From NCBI GenBank assembly GCA_900544385.1, contig UQVD01000035.1:1-19842 (forward strand): a stretch of DNA of 19,842 nucleotides, read 5' to 3'. The position numbers and the translations under genes are program-made. Positions 1-7,699 of this stretch are shown here, piece by piece (the stretch's first letter is position 1; every line of letters starts with the position of its first letter). Below the pieces are notes generated by a model. That model was not told the origin of the DNA. It saw only the letters and a program-made list of their open reading frames with translations, and did no database searches. The DNA is from an uncultured Collinsella sp. (lineage in GTDB: Bacteria; Actinomycetota; Coriobacteriia; Coriobacteriales; Coriobacteriaceae).

Positions 1-57
1 TGCAATCGCAAGAAGATGACGGGGCGGAATGTCAATCCTGGTCTAACAGAGCCTTGC

Positions 58-412
58 GGAAAGTGCATCCCACTCTGGGCGGTCGAAGTGGGACACACTT
101 TCCCAAAGGCGCTCCAACGGGAAATTGCGTCCCATTATTCGGTCAAGAAACGGGATGCATTTTCCCAATGAGAGCAAAACCGGAAAATGCATCCCACAAT
201 CAGCCCTCAAAGTGGGACGCCGTTTCCCAATGAGGCTCAAGCGGAAAATGCATCCCGGAATTTGCGCTCAAAGTGGGATGCGGTTTCCGGTTGAGGGTCT
301 AAGGGGAAAATGCGTCCCAGAATCGACGCTTGAAATGGGATGCAGTTTCCCGATGAGGCACTCGACGGAAAATACATCCCAGAAATGGCCTTTGAGCTGG
401 GATAAGATTTCC
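58..412. repeat. 61-62 bp tandem array of alternating inverted half-sites (left array, six units)
   Basis: Six units each contain a forward half-site of the form GGAAAATGCATCCC and an inverted half-site of the form GGGATGCATTTTCC. Forward half-sites begin at 58, 120, 182, 243, 305 and 367. Inverted ones begin at 90, 152, 214, 275, 337 and 399. The period is 62, 62, 61, 62 and 62 bp, with adjacent half-sites about 31 bp apart. The ends (GGAAA and TCCC) are constant and the middle varies. The segments between half-sites are also related (CAAT..GCTCAAAG and AATGAGGCTCAAGC types), so this is not a CRISPR array. Neighbouring half-sites can pair into 14-bp stems. The function is unknown; the same family recurs at 4714-4943 on the other side of the next gene. 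Confidence 0.93.
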
Positions 413-429
413 GCGGCATCTCGGATTCT

Positions 430-507
430 CAAAAATGAGACACGCCGTTGGCGAAAATGAGACACGTGATATCGGGCATCGGATGTATCATTTGCAAAAA
501 TGAGTCC
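430..507 (+). promoter_or_regulatory. Three direct AAAATGAGACAC-type repeats upstream of the surface protein gene
   Basis: Related 14-bp sequences lie at 430-443 (CAAAAATGAGACAC), 452-465 (CGAAAATGAGACAC) and 494-507 (GCAAAAATGAGTCC, diverged). The first two start 22 bp apart, about two helical turns. They fill the gap between the repeat array and the start codon, where a promoter and operator would be expected. No convincing -35/-10 pair was found; TATCAT at 486-491 is only a weak -10 candidate. An operator role is inference. Confidence 0.4.
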
Positions 508-525
508 ACTCCACTCGAATAAAGC

Positions 526-529
526 GAGG
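526..529 (+). promoter_or_regulatory. Ribosome binding site that decides the start of the surface protein
   Basis: GAGG at 526-529 lies 6 nt before the ATG at 536. The in-frame upstream ATG at 500 has no purine-rich site before it. The ATG at 536 also gives a cleaner signal peptide, with a short basic N-terminus followed by the hydrophobic core. Confidence 0.6.
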
Positions 530-535
530 TCCCTC

Positions 536-3500
536 ATGTACGTTCCACACCCCCGTATCCGTAGGCTGTCGAAAATCCCGCTTGTTGGGACGGCGGCGCT
601 TGCTGCGTTGATCGCCACGAGCGTCGCCTGCTTCACGGCCACGCCCCAGGTTGCCCAGGCGGCAGACGCGCCCGCAATCACCGATATGACCGAGCAGGAT
701 TATCAAGCCCTGGGTCTGGGCACGAGCGAGGACATTCCGGCCGATACCGTTGGCCCCTATTCCACTGATACCCCCACGACGTTTGCCACGCGCAGCGAGG
801 TCTATATGGCAGCTAACGGTAGCCATGGCAATCGCTACACTCTGCGCGACAAGCTCGAGAACGTCGAGCGCGGTGACATTGGCGGCAGCAGCAAACTCAC
901 CGATGGCTATGGAAGTGTGTGGGGCGCCGCAAAGTTCTGGCAAAACGTCAACAACTTCGATACGAACAGCGATCTCTACAAGCATAGCGACTACGGTGGC
1001 GGCACCTGGTCGTACCTAAGCAACAATGAGTCCTCAACAGTACTCGCCAACGACAACAACGGTTTCTCGGGCATTCACGCCACGAGTGTTGAGTTCTGCA
1101 GCGACGCCAGCACGGGCAAAAAGAGCCGCGTTGCCGAGCTCCGTGCCTACGGCGACAGTTCCTCCACGACGATTGACGGCAAGTCATACGCCGGAAAGGT
1201 TGAGCTGGTCCTCTACTCGTTTAGCAACGGGCGTACGCGCACTCTCGACACACACCTGCCGGTGACGGTCAACACTAATATGATGTACGAAGGCCGTTTT
1301 AAGTACCTGGATGCCGGTTACCTGCAAGAGCACGACGCCGTCTTTGATGTCGAGGCGGGCGATGTCGATGGCGACGGCGTCGACGAGCTTTTTGTCTACG
1401 CGGGCTGCTATGTCGACGAGAACGGCGTGCGCAAGGCTGTAGTCGACATGTATGACTTGGAGGGCGGCAACTGGAAGCAAAGCGTCGTCAAGATCGATGC
1501 CGGTAACGCCGCGGACTACACCACGCACAACAAGGGCGGGAACGACTCCTGGACGCAGCTTCAGTCAGCTCCTGTCGTTTCGCTAGCGGCCGGCGACCTC
1601 GATCGCGATTTTTGCGATGACCTCGCCATCGTGGTCTCGGCACCCTACGGCAAGAAGAATATTGATAAGTCGACGCATTGCGAGCTGTTTTCGTGGGATG
1701 CATCCAAGGGTGCGCTCGTCCATGTCGATGCTCTGGGCGACGCGGGCGCAATCTCCCTCTCCGCGAACGGCAAGACCATGGTCGCTGCGAATGCGACGTT
1801 CGGCACGTTTGCCGCCTACGATGAAGAAGGAAAGAAGACGGGTGAAACCGTCACGGGCCTTATTCTTGCGGGCTATGACTGGCAACGCAGCGCTTTTGAT
1901 TACGGCGCTTCTGACGGCAGCAAGGGGCTGTACGGCGCGCTGTACCGCTACGCGTATTTTGACTCGGAGTCTGGCGAGTTCAAGCTTTCCGATTGTAAGG
2001 AATACAGAGACGGGCTCCTCGCCTCCTATGGGCTGATGCATGTGCCCACCAGCGCATGGAAGGATAGCGCTCAGGATAAGCGCTATCCGTGCACCTTGGC
2101 GCCTATTGCCCTTGCCACTGCCAACCTTGACGGCCTGTCCGAGCAGCTGGCGGTCGACGAGGTGCTCGTGGGTGGCGATGTGTTCCGCGACTTTGCCTGC
2201 AACACGGCACAGAGCGGGGCTCAGGGCTTGGGGTCCATGGTCGGAACCATGAGCATGAGCGGTCAGCAATACAACAGCAGCAACAAGCATGACCACAAGG
2301 GTATAGAGCAGGTGTGGATCAGCGACGTCAAGGCGGGCAGCGTCTCGGGTTCGGACCGCTATAACGAGAGCTTTATCGCCGTGGTGGGCAAGCACCGCGA
2401 CGAGGACCTGCGCAAGAACGATGACTACTATTGGATGACCGCCTCGCATTTTTCGCTCGACGAGAACGGAAAGGTGCGCCGCGGCGAGGAGCAGGTGATT
2501 AGCGAGAGCAACCGTCGCGGCACTACCTACGGCACATTTATCTCGCTCGCGCTGCCCGATGTCGACAACGACAGCGTCAAGATCACGTACAAGGACCGCT
2601 ACAAGGTCTATACCAACCCGCGCGTGCTTGCCGTGCTGCAGGATGCGCCCTATGTTGAGGATCTGGAGCAGGCATACGGCTATCTGGTGTTGGGCGGCAC
2701 GTCATACGGAGAGGAAAAGGGCACGGGGACATCCCAGGGCTATACCATTGGCGCCGAGTTGGGCGTTGCCGTCGAGGTGCAGACCGGTCCGCCCCTGGTC
2801 GCGATGAATGCTTCAGTCGATTTTGCCGCCGAGGGATGCTATGACTACCGGAGCGAGCGCACGGTCAGCGCAAGCGTAAGCTATGAGTCGCATGCCGGCG
2901 AGGGTGACAAGGCCGTGCTCTACACGATTCCGATGGTCTATTACGAGTATGAGATCGAAAATGAGGAAACTGGTGGCAAGGGCGTGATGGCGGCGCCCGT
3001 GTCGCTCGGCGCGCAGACCTCGGTCGTTAATGTCGAGGCCTATGACCGCATTGCCAAACAGCACAATATGACGCCGCTCAGCTACTTTTTGACCAACCGG
3101 TCGGGAGAACCCGGAACCTATCAAACGACGCTCAACGGCGAGACTCCCGTTGGGGATTCCTTTGGCCTGGGCAAGCCTGGCGTAACGCGCGCCTACACGC
3201 ACGATGGGTTTAACGGCGCCGCTGCGCAGTCGGGGGCGAGCATTGAGCAGACCATCGAAGTCGAGGAGGGCAAGGAGCAGGAGCTCGAGCTCGGCTTGAC
3301 GCTGAACGGCAGCGTTGTCATGGGCGCGAAGCTCGCAAAGCACGAGTTGTTTGGCGGCCTGTGCTTTGGTGCCAACGCCGGCTTTACTACGGGTAACTCC
3401 TCGAGTGAATCGACCGAATACGGCGGCACCGTCGACAACCTGCCCGAGGCCGCGCAGGGCAAGTACGGTTTTGTGTGGCGTCTGGGCGTCAACGCGGTGG

Positions 3501-4624
3501 ATGTCGACAAGTTCGAGGCAGACTCGGGCGACAAGCTCGGCACCAAGGACACCGACCAGTTCTGGATCGTGGGCTATGACGTTAAGGACGTCGAGATGCC
3601 CGACGCGCCGGCCGTGACGGGCTTTACGGCAAACGCCGTCGATTCGACCAGCGTTACGTTTAGCTGGGACGATGTACTCGCAAACAAGAGTGGCTTTAGC
3701 TACGGCGTGGGCATGCTGCAGAGCAATGCGGCGGATGCGGTCGTCAATAGCTGGAAGATTGCCGACAACACGCAGACCTCGCTCAAGTGGGATGGGCTGC
3801 AGCCCAATACGGAGTATCGATTCGCCATCGCCGCCGTTAAGAATGGATCCACGACCGAAACAGGTATTCGCTCGGCAATCATCACGGTCAAGACCATGCC
3901 CGATGGCATGACGATGACCGTGAGCGGACCTGCGGCGGATGCTGCGGAGGGGTCGGATCTTGGATACGACTCTTCGGTTGAGCGCGCGGCGGGAAGCCAC
4001 CTGACGCTCTCGGCGATTGGCCATGTGAAGCAACTCGGTGCCGACGATAGCGAAACAGGGCTGGCACCGACCTATATGTGGTACCGCAAGGGCCGCGGCG
4101 AGACAGAGTTTAAGCTCGTGGGTGCCGATGGCAACCTCGCGGCTGGAACGGCCTCAAAGCTCGAGATTGACCTGACCGCAGACGATGACGGTGCGCAGTA
4201 TTACTGCCACGTGGGATACAACGACGTGGGCCTCGACACCGGCACGACGCTCGTGAATATCGAGGCCGAGGAGACGGCGCCCACAACGGTGAACGCCACC
4301 CCGATCCGCACGCGCCGCCTGTTCTCACAGGCAAGTGCGGGCGCCAAGAAGTTCCTGGACCATACGCTGGTAAACACCGCCGGCCCAACCGATTCCGAAG
4401 GCTCAAAGGACCCCGAGACTCCTGAGACCCCGACGAACCCGGACAAGCCAAAGTCCGACAACGGAGCTAAGACCGACACCAAGGTCAAGACTACGACCAC
4501 AGCGAAGAACCTCGCAAACACCGGCGACCAAACATTCGCCCTAGTCGCCACCGCAGCAGCAGCGGGAGCAACGTTCGTAGTGATAGCCCTCATCATGCTG
4601 ATCAAGCGCCGCAAGACCCACTAG
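536..4624 (+). CDS. Large sortase-anchored surface protein (FG-GAP, Fn3-like and Ig-like regions)
   Basis: This encodes a predicted 1362-aa exported cell-wall protein. The N-terminus has a signal peptide: basic residues, a hydrophobic stretch (VGTAALAALIA), then an AQA-like cleavage site near residue 43. Acidic FG-GAP/VCBS-like segments occur around residues 271-290 (GDVDGDGVDE, a calcium-loop pattern), 348-372, 522-547 and 668-686, suggesting an integrin-type beta-propeller. Two Gly/Ser-rich beta segments follow (about 727-808 and 902-985). A fibronectin III-like domain spans about 1021-1121. An Ig-like region spans about 1122-1243 and ends with the classic DDGAQYYCHV pattern. A Pro/Thr/Lys linker leads to LANTG (1326-1330), a membrane span and the basic tail KRRKTH. 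LAxTG rather than LPxTG resembles the class E sortase signal. The ligand is unknown; adhesion is inferred from architecture. An alternative start lies at 500. The gene is bracketed by two copies of one repeat family. Confidence 0.9.
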   Translation: MYVPHPRIRRLSKIPLVGTAALAALIATSVACFTATPQVAQAADAPAITDMTEQDYQALGLGTSEDIPADTVGPYSTDTPTTFATRSEVYMAANGSHGNRYTLRDKLENVERGDIGGSSKLTDGYGSVWGAAKFWQNVNNFDTNSDLYKHSDYGGGTWSYLSNNESSTVLANDNNGFSGIHATSVEFCSDASTGKKSRVAELRAYGDSSSTTIDGKSYAGKVELVLYSFSNGRTRTLDTHLPVTVNTNMMYEGRFKYLDAGYLQEHDAVFDVEAGDVDGDGVDELFVYAGCYVDENGVRKAVVDMYDLEGGNWKQSVVKIDAGNAADYTTHNKGGNDSWTQLQSAPVVSLAAGDLDRDFCDDLAIVVSAPYGKKNIDKSTHCELFSWDASKGALVHVDALGDAGAISLSANGKTMVAANATFGTFAAYDEEGKKTGETVTGLILAGYDWQRSAFDYGASDGSKGLYGALYRYAYFDSESGEFKLSDCKEYRDGLLASYGLMHVPTSAWKDSAQDKRYPCTLAPIALATANLDGLSEQLAVDEVLVGGDVFRDFACNTAQSGAQGLGSMVGTMSMSGQQYNSSNKHDHKGIEQVWISDVKAGSVSGSDRYNESFIAVVGKHRDEDLRKNDDYYWMTASHFSLDENGKVRRGEEQVISESNRRGTTYGTFISLALPDVDNDSVKITYKDRYKVYTNPRVLAVLQDAPYVEDLEQAYGYLVLGGTSYGEEKGTGTSQGYTIGAELGVAVEVQTGPPLVAMNASVDFAAEGCYDYRSERTVSASVSYESHAGEGDKAVLYTIPMVYYEYEIENEETGGKGVMAAPVSLGAQTSVVNVEAYDRIAKQHNMTPLSYFLTNRSGEPGTYQTTLNGETPVGDSFGLGKPGVTRAYTHDGFNGAAAQSGASIEQTIEVEEGKEQELELGLTLNGSVVMGAKLAKHELFGGLCFGANAGFTTGNSSSESTEYGGTVDNLPEAAQGKYGFVWRLGVNAVDVDKFEADSGDKLGTKDTDQFWIVGYDVKDVEMPDAPAVTGFTANAVDSTSVTFSWDDVLANKSGFSYGVGMLQSNAADAVVNSWKIADNTQTSLKWDGLQPNTEYRFAIAAVKNGSTTETGIRSAIITVKTMPDGMTMTVSGPAADAAEGSDLGYDSSVERAAGSHLTLSAIGHVKQLGADDSETGLAPTYMWYRKGRGETEFKLVGADGNLAAGTASKLEIDLTADDDGAQYYCHVGYNDVGLDTGTTLVNIEAEETAPTTVNATPIRTRRLFSQASAGAKKFLDHTLVNTAGPTDSEGSKDPETPETPTNPDKPKSDNGAKTDTKVKTTTTAKNLANTGDQTFALVATAAAAGATFVVIALIMLIKRRKTH

Positions 4625-4648
4625 TAGCCAGTCGAACATATCGACAAC

Positions 4649-4690
4649 CCAAAAACCCGGGTAGCCAAAAAACAGGCCACCCGGGTTTTC
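4649..4690 (+). terminator. Rho-independent terminator of the surface protein gene
   Basis: A stem made of AAAACCCGGGT and GCC on the left and GGC and ACCCGGGTTTT on the right carries one A/C mismatch and a short A-rich loop. It is followed by TTTTCTGTT. It starts about 27 nt after the stop codon at 4624. The A-tract before the stem could also let it work for leftward transcription. Confidence 0.8.
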
Positions 4691-4713
4691 TGTTGAGTGG
4701 AGACTCCGCAAGC

Positions 4714-4943
4714 GGAAACTGCATCCCACAATTAGCGCCCGGAACGGGACACATTTTCCGTCAAGCCCTCATCCGGAAAATCCATCCCAGTTTGAGCGCC
4801 CAGACCGGGACGCACTTTCCCAACGAGCCTCAACCGGAAAATACATCCCGGAATCCAGCTGAATAGTGGGACACACTTTCCCAATCGGGTCCCAAGCGGA
4901 AACTGCATCCCATTCCAGACAAGAATTCCGGGACACACTTTCC
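4714..4943. repeat. Right array, four units of the same 61-62 bp repeat
   Basis: Forward half-sites of the type GGAAACTGCATCCC begin at 4714, 4775, 4836 and 4898. Inverted half-sites of the type GGGACACACTTTCC begin at 4746, 4807, 4868 and 4930. The spacing is 61, 61 and 62 bp. The intervening segments (AACGAGCCTCAACC, CAATTAGCGCCC) match those of the left array in the same orientation. The two arrays are therefore direct copies flanking the surface protein gene and its terminator. Confidence 0.93.
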
Positions 4944-4948
4944 GCAAA

Positions 4949-4975
4949 CAAAGAAGGCCACATAACGTGGCCTTC
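4949..4975. repeat. Small GGCCAC hairpin, first copy
   Basis: GAAGGCCAC (4953-4961) and GTGGCCTTC (4967-4975) form a perfect 9-bp stem with loop ATAAC. A 27-nt sequence including the leading CAAA is repeated at 5077-5103 with 22 of 27 identities. There is no clear U-tract on either side, so a terminator role is uncertain. Confidence 0.7.
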
Positions 4976-5029
4976 AACTTATATATGTTCGGCGATACGC
5001 CCAAGACAAGCCGTGCTCCAACAACAGGG

Positions 5030-5159
5030 CGTCTGTCCGGGCGGAGGCATATAAGGTTCATCGCGAGTTCCGCACGCAAAGGAGGTCACTTAATGTGGCC
5101 TCCGTCTTGCGCAGGACTGTCCGAGCAGGGAACCTTATATGCCTCCGCCCGGACAGACG
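5030..5159. repeat. 130-bp palindromic element with perfect 30-bp arms
   Basis: The arms at 5030-5059 and 5130-5159 are perfect 30-nt inverted repeats, beginning CGTCTGTCCGGGCGG and ending CAGACG. Inside them, AGTTCCGCACGCAA and TTGCGCAGGACT are partly complementary. At the centre GGAGGTCAC and GTGGCCTCC (5081-5103) form a 9-bp stem with one G-T wobble and loop TTAAT. The whole element can fold as one long hairpin. It lies in the 3' region of the LtaS-like gene (stop at 5187), between two convergent genes. It could be a MITE-like element, a transcript-end structure or a bidirectional terminator. No target-site duplication was recognised. Confidence 0.85.
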
Positions 5160-5186
5160 TTTCAGTTATGAACTCGCAGCTAGTCG

Positions 5187-7487
5187 TTACTTGATCTTGG
5201 TCGTGCCCGGTGCCAGGTTGGGGTCGGTCTCGTTGGCCTCGGTCTGGAAGTGCTCGGTGTACACGTTCTTGCCGTCGCGGAACATCTCGTAGTACTGCAT
5301 CTTGGCGTAATCTTCGCGCGCCTTGGTGGCGGCTGCGGCGGCGGCATCGTCACCGGTGACGTTGGAGGAAAGCGCCCAGCGCAGGCTGGCGTCCTCGTAG
5401 CCCACCGAGTTGATGGCGGGCAGCGACTCGCGCAGCGTCATGTGCGCTTTCTGGTAGTCGGTCAGCGGTGCGCCGATCAGCTGCATAAGCTGCGTGGACA
5501 GGTAGTTGGTGGACAGGTCGTCGACCTCGCTCGTCTGGTCGCAGCCGGCAACGTCGTAGTTGGCCCAGATGATGTAGTCGGTCTGCCACAGACGCTCCTG
5601 GTGCGTGGCGTCGTCTTCGCCGGTAAACCACTTGTCGTTGAACTTGGACGGGAAGAACGGCTGGTGGTCGCCCCAGAACACCACGACCACCTTGCGGTCG
5701 AGCTTGCTCAGGGCGTTGAGGAAGTAGCGAAGCGCCTGGTCGGACTGCTCGATGCACGAGACATACTCGTCGACATCGGAGAGCGTGCCGTCCTCGACGG
5801 TTTTGGCGTCCAGGTCGGTCGTGTCGATATTCAGGTGCATCTGCTTGTCGACCGGCAGCAGGCCCGTATCGTAGCCCGAGTGGTTCTGCATGGTCACGTC
5901 GAAGATAAACTGCGGATCGGCGTTCTGGTCAAGCAGCTCAAGAATCTTGTCGTAGGTAGCCTGGTCGGTCACCATGCCGCGCAAGGTGTCGGCTCCCTGG
6001 AAATCGTTGATGGACAGGAACTGGTCAAAGCCAAAGTCCTTGTAGACGTTCTCGCGGTTCCAGTTGGTTGCGTGATTGGGGTGCATAGCCGTGGTGGAAT
6101 AGCCGAGCGATTTGAACTGCTCTGCCAGGTTCCCGGTCGTTTCCATGTTGTAGATGGTGTAGGGGTACACGCCCGAGCCCAGGTTGGCCATGGAGTTGCC
6201 GGTCATAAACTCAAACTCGGTATTGGCGGTGCCGCCGCCGTAGGCGCTCACGTAGAGCTTGCCGCGGCTGAGGCAGTTGGACAGGCTCTTAAAGTACTGC
6301 GGACCCTCGTAGCCGGCGCGCATGTTCTGGTAGATCGACAGATCCGAGAACGTCTCGTTCATGATGGCGATGACCGTGGGCTTCTCGCTGTCGAACTGCT
6401 CCTTTGCGGCGGCGCGCTCGTCGCTCTTGGCCGCGTCGGACTTGTCGTAGGCCTTGGCGTACTTTTTGAGCGTGGCCTTGGCATCGTCGACGGAGTAGTC
6501 GGCGGGTTTGGGCGGCTTGATGGACTGCGCTGCGCTAATGAAAGCGGGCAGGTAGCCCTCGCGCCAGTAGCTCTCGAGCGGACGCCAGGTGTAGACGGTG
6601 ATGCCGAGAGTGTTGTAGTAGTCGATGAGCGTAACATGCGCGGTCACACCGCCCAGGCACAGCACGGCCACGAGCAGGTTGGTGAGCAGCATGCGCTTGG
6701 CGTTGGCGGCGCTCTTCTGACGGTGCGGTGCCACCAGGCCGGCGTACTCGCATAGCAGCATGGCGATGGCGGTAAAGCCCATGGACAGCACGCAGAACAG
6801 CGAGATGGAGAAGGTGTAGCCGGTGCCGGCGACCGCGGCGGCGGTGGAGATGGCCGAAAGGTCGCCCGGCTGGATGGGCATGGACTTAAACGTGATAACG
6901 AAGAACTCGGCAATGCCCAGGATAAAGAGGGCAAAGGCCAGGACCGCGGGGGCTGCGCCGTGGCGCTGGAATAGGAAGAACAAGCCGACCATGAGCGTGG
7001 CGATGATGGCCCACTCGAGTAGGATGCACAGGGGGTAGACCCAGGTAAAGTCGTGGTTGGACGAGACCTCCATGCCCAACAGCGCAAAGACGCCGGCGAG
7101 CAGCAGGCACAAGACGGCGGCGACGAGCGGTTTGCCCACAAAGGCGCCGCGCAGGCGGGCAAGCTTGCCGGTGGGGGCGGGGGCATCGGTAGCAGCGAAC
7201 GCAAAGACGCGCGGGGCGATGCGGTCGCGGGCGATGCTGGCCCAAGCGCATCCGGTGAGGGTGGCGTTGGTCAGAATGAGCATCACAAAGGCGAGCGGCT
7301 CGTTTTGGGCGACGAGGCCAATGGCGCCCCAAATGGTCAAAAAGAGCTGGAACAGACCGAAGGCGACGCTCCACCCAAGAGCGCTTTTGGTAACGGTGCC
7401 CGACTGAGCGCGAATGGCCTTGGCCTCGCGCAAGACAAGGTAGACGGTCGCCGCAAGACCGACGAGCGAGATGGCGGCAGCGAACAT
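5187..7487 (-). CDS. LtaS/sulfatase-family membrane phosphoglycerol transferase-like protein
   Basis: This 766-aa membrane protein has about eight hydrophobic segments in its N-terminal 300 residues, followed by a large domain resembling lipoteichoic acid synthase and the alkaline phosphatase/sulfatase fold. Such enzymes transfer phosphoglycerol from phosphatidylglycerol to a glycolipid or glycan outside the cell. Visible motifs are MNETFSD (E378, expected metal ligand), GGTANTEFEF (T420, expected nucleophile), QNHSGYD, and FWGDHQPFF (D607 and H608, metal ligands). All key residues appear intact. The N-terminal half has more spans than the usual five of LtaS, so the acceptor may be another cell-wall or capsular polymer. 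The start is taken at the ATG at 7487; the upstream GTG at 7502 overlaps the ribosome binding site. The gene is monocistronic, divergent from the nitroreductase and convergent with the surface protein gene. Confidence 0.88.
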   Translation of the reverse strand: MFAAAISLVGLAATVYLVLREAKAIRAQSGTVTKSALGWSVAFGLFQLFLTIWGAIGLVAQNEPLAFVMLILTNATLTGCAWASIARDRIAPRVFAFAATDAPAPTGKLARLRGAFVGKPLVAAVLCLLLAGVFALLGMEVSSNHDFTWVYPLCILLEWAIIATLMVGLFFLFQRHGAAPAVLAFALFILGIAEFFVITFKSMPIQPGDLSAISTAAAVAGTGYTFSISLFCVLSMGFTAIAMLLCEYAGLVAPHRQKSAANAKRMLLTNLLVAVLCLGGVTAHVTLIDYYNTLGITVYTWRPLESYWREGYLPAFISAAQSIKPPKPADYSVDDAKATLKKYAKAYDKSDAAKSDERAAAKEQFDSEKPTVIAIMNETFSDLSIYQNMRAGYEGPQYFKSLSNCLSRGKLYVSAYGGGTANTEFEFMTGNSMANLGSGVYPYTIYNMETTGNLAEQFKSLGYSTTAMHPNHATNWNRENVYKDFGFDQFLSINDFQGADTLRGMVTDQATYDKILELLDQNADPQFIFDVTMQNHSGYDTGLLPVDKQMHLNIDTTDLDAKTVEDGTLSDVDEYVSCIEQSDQALRYFLNALSKLDRKVVVVFWGDHQPFFPSKFNDKWFTGEDDATHQERLWQTDYIIWANYDVAGCDQTSEVDDLSTNYLSTQLMQLIGAPLTDYQKAHMTLRESLPAINSVGYEDASLRWALSSNVTGDDAAAAAATKAREDYAKMQYYEMFRDGKNVYTEHFQTEANETDPNLAPGTTKIK

Positions 7488-7494
7488 GCTGAGA

Positions 7495-7500
7495 CTCCTC
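7495..7500 (-). promoter_or_regulatory. Ribosome binding site deciding the start of the LtaS-like gene
   Basis: On the minus strand GAGGAG lies 7 nt before the ATG at 7487. It overlaps the in-frame GTG at 7500-7502, which therefore cannot be the start. Confidence 0.85.
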
Positions 7501-7699
7501 ACAAACTTAAAACCTACGAAAGCGGGGGTTTACCCGATTGTTACCAAGATATGCGCTGCAATTGGTGACTGCGCACAACAACCAGCCATATTAACGCGCG
7601 TGTGGCGGTGTGGCGCAATGTAGTGGCGACCTGCGCGATAATGGACGGGAATTACACGGAAACGTAAAGGCTTCTTAAAGAAATGGCAGGGATGGGGCT

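Noticed and set aside
1..57. Possible 3' end of an upstream gene
   Set aside because: The segment is too short, and several frames are open or stop early, so no frame can be preferred.
58..412. CRISPR array
   Set aside because: The sequences between the repeats are related to each other rather than unique, half-sites alternate in orientation, and no cas gene is nearby.
125..460. Open reading frames on both strands within the left repeat array, with recurring GKCIP/GMHFP-like peptides
   Set aside because: The peptides come from the DNA half-sites. The 61-62 bp period is not a multiple of three, no ribosome binding site is present, and equally good frames exist on the other strand.
2813..4033. 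406-codon open frame antisense to the surface protein
   Set aside because: It lies wholly inside a well-supported gene and shows no protein-family features.
5250..6755. 501-codon open frame antisense to the LtaS-like gene
   Set aside because: It is a shadow of the real gene, with Val/Gly-rich repetitive composition and no recognisable domain.
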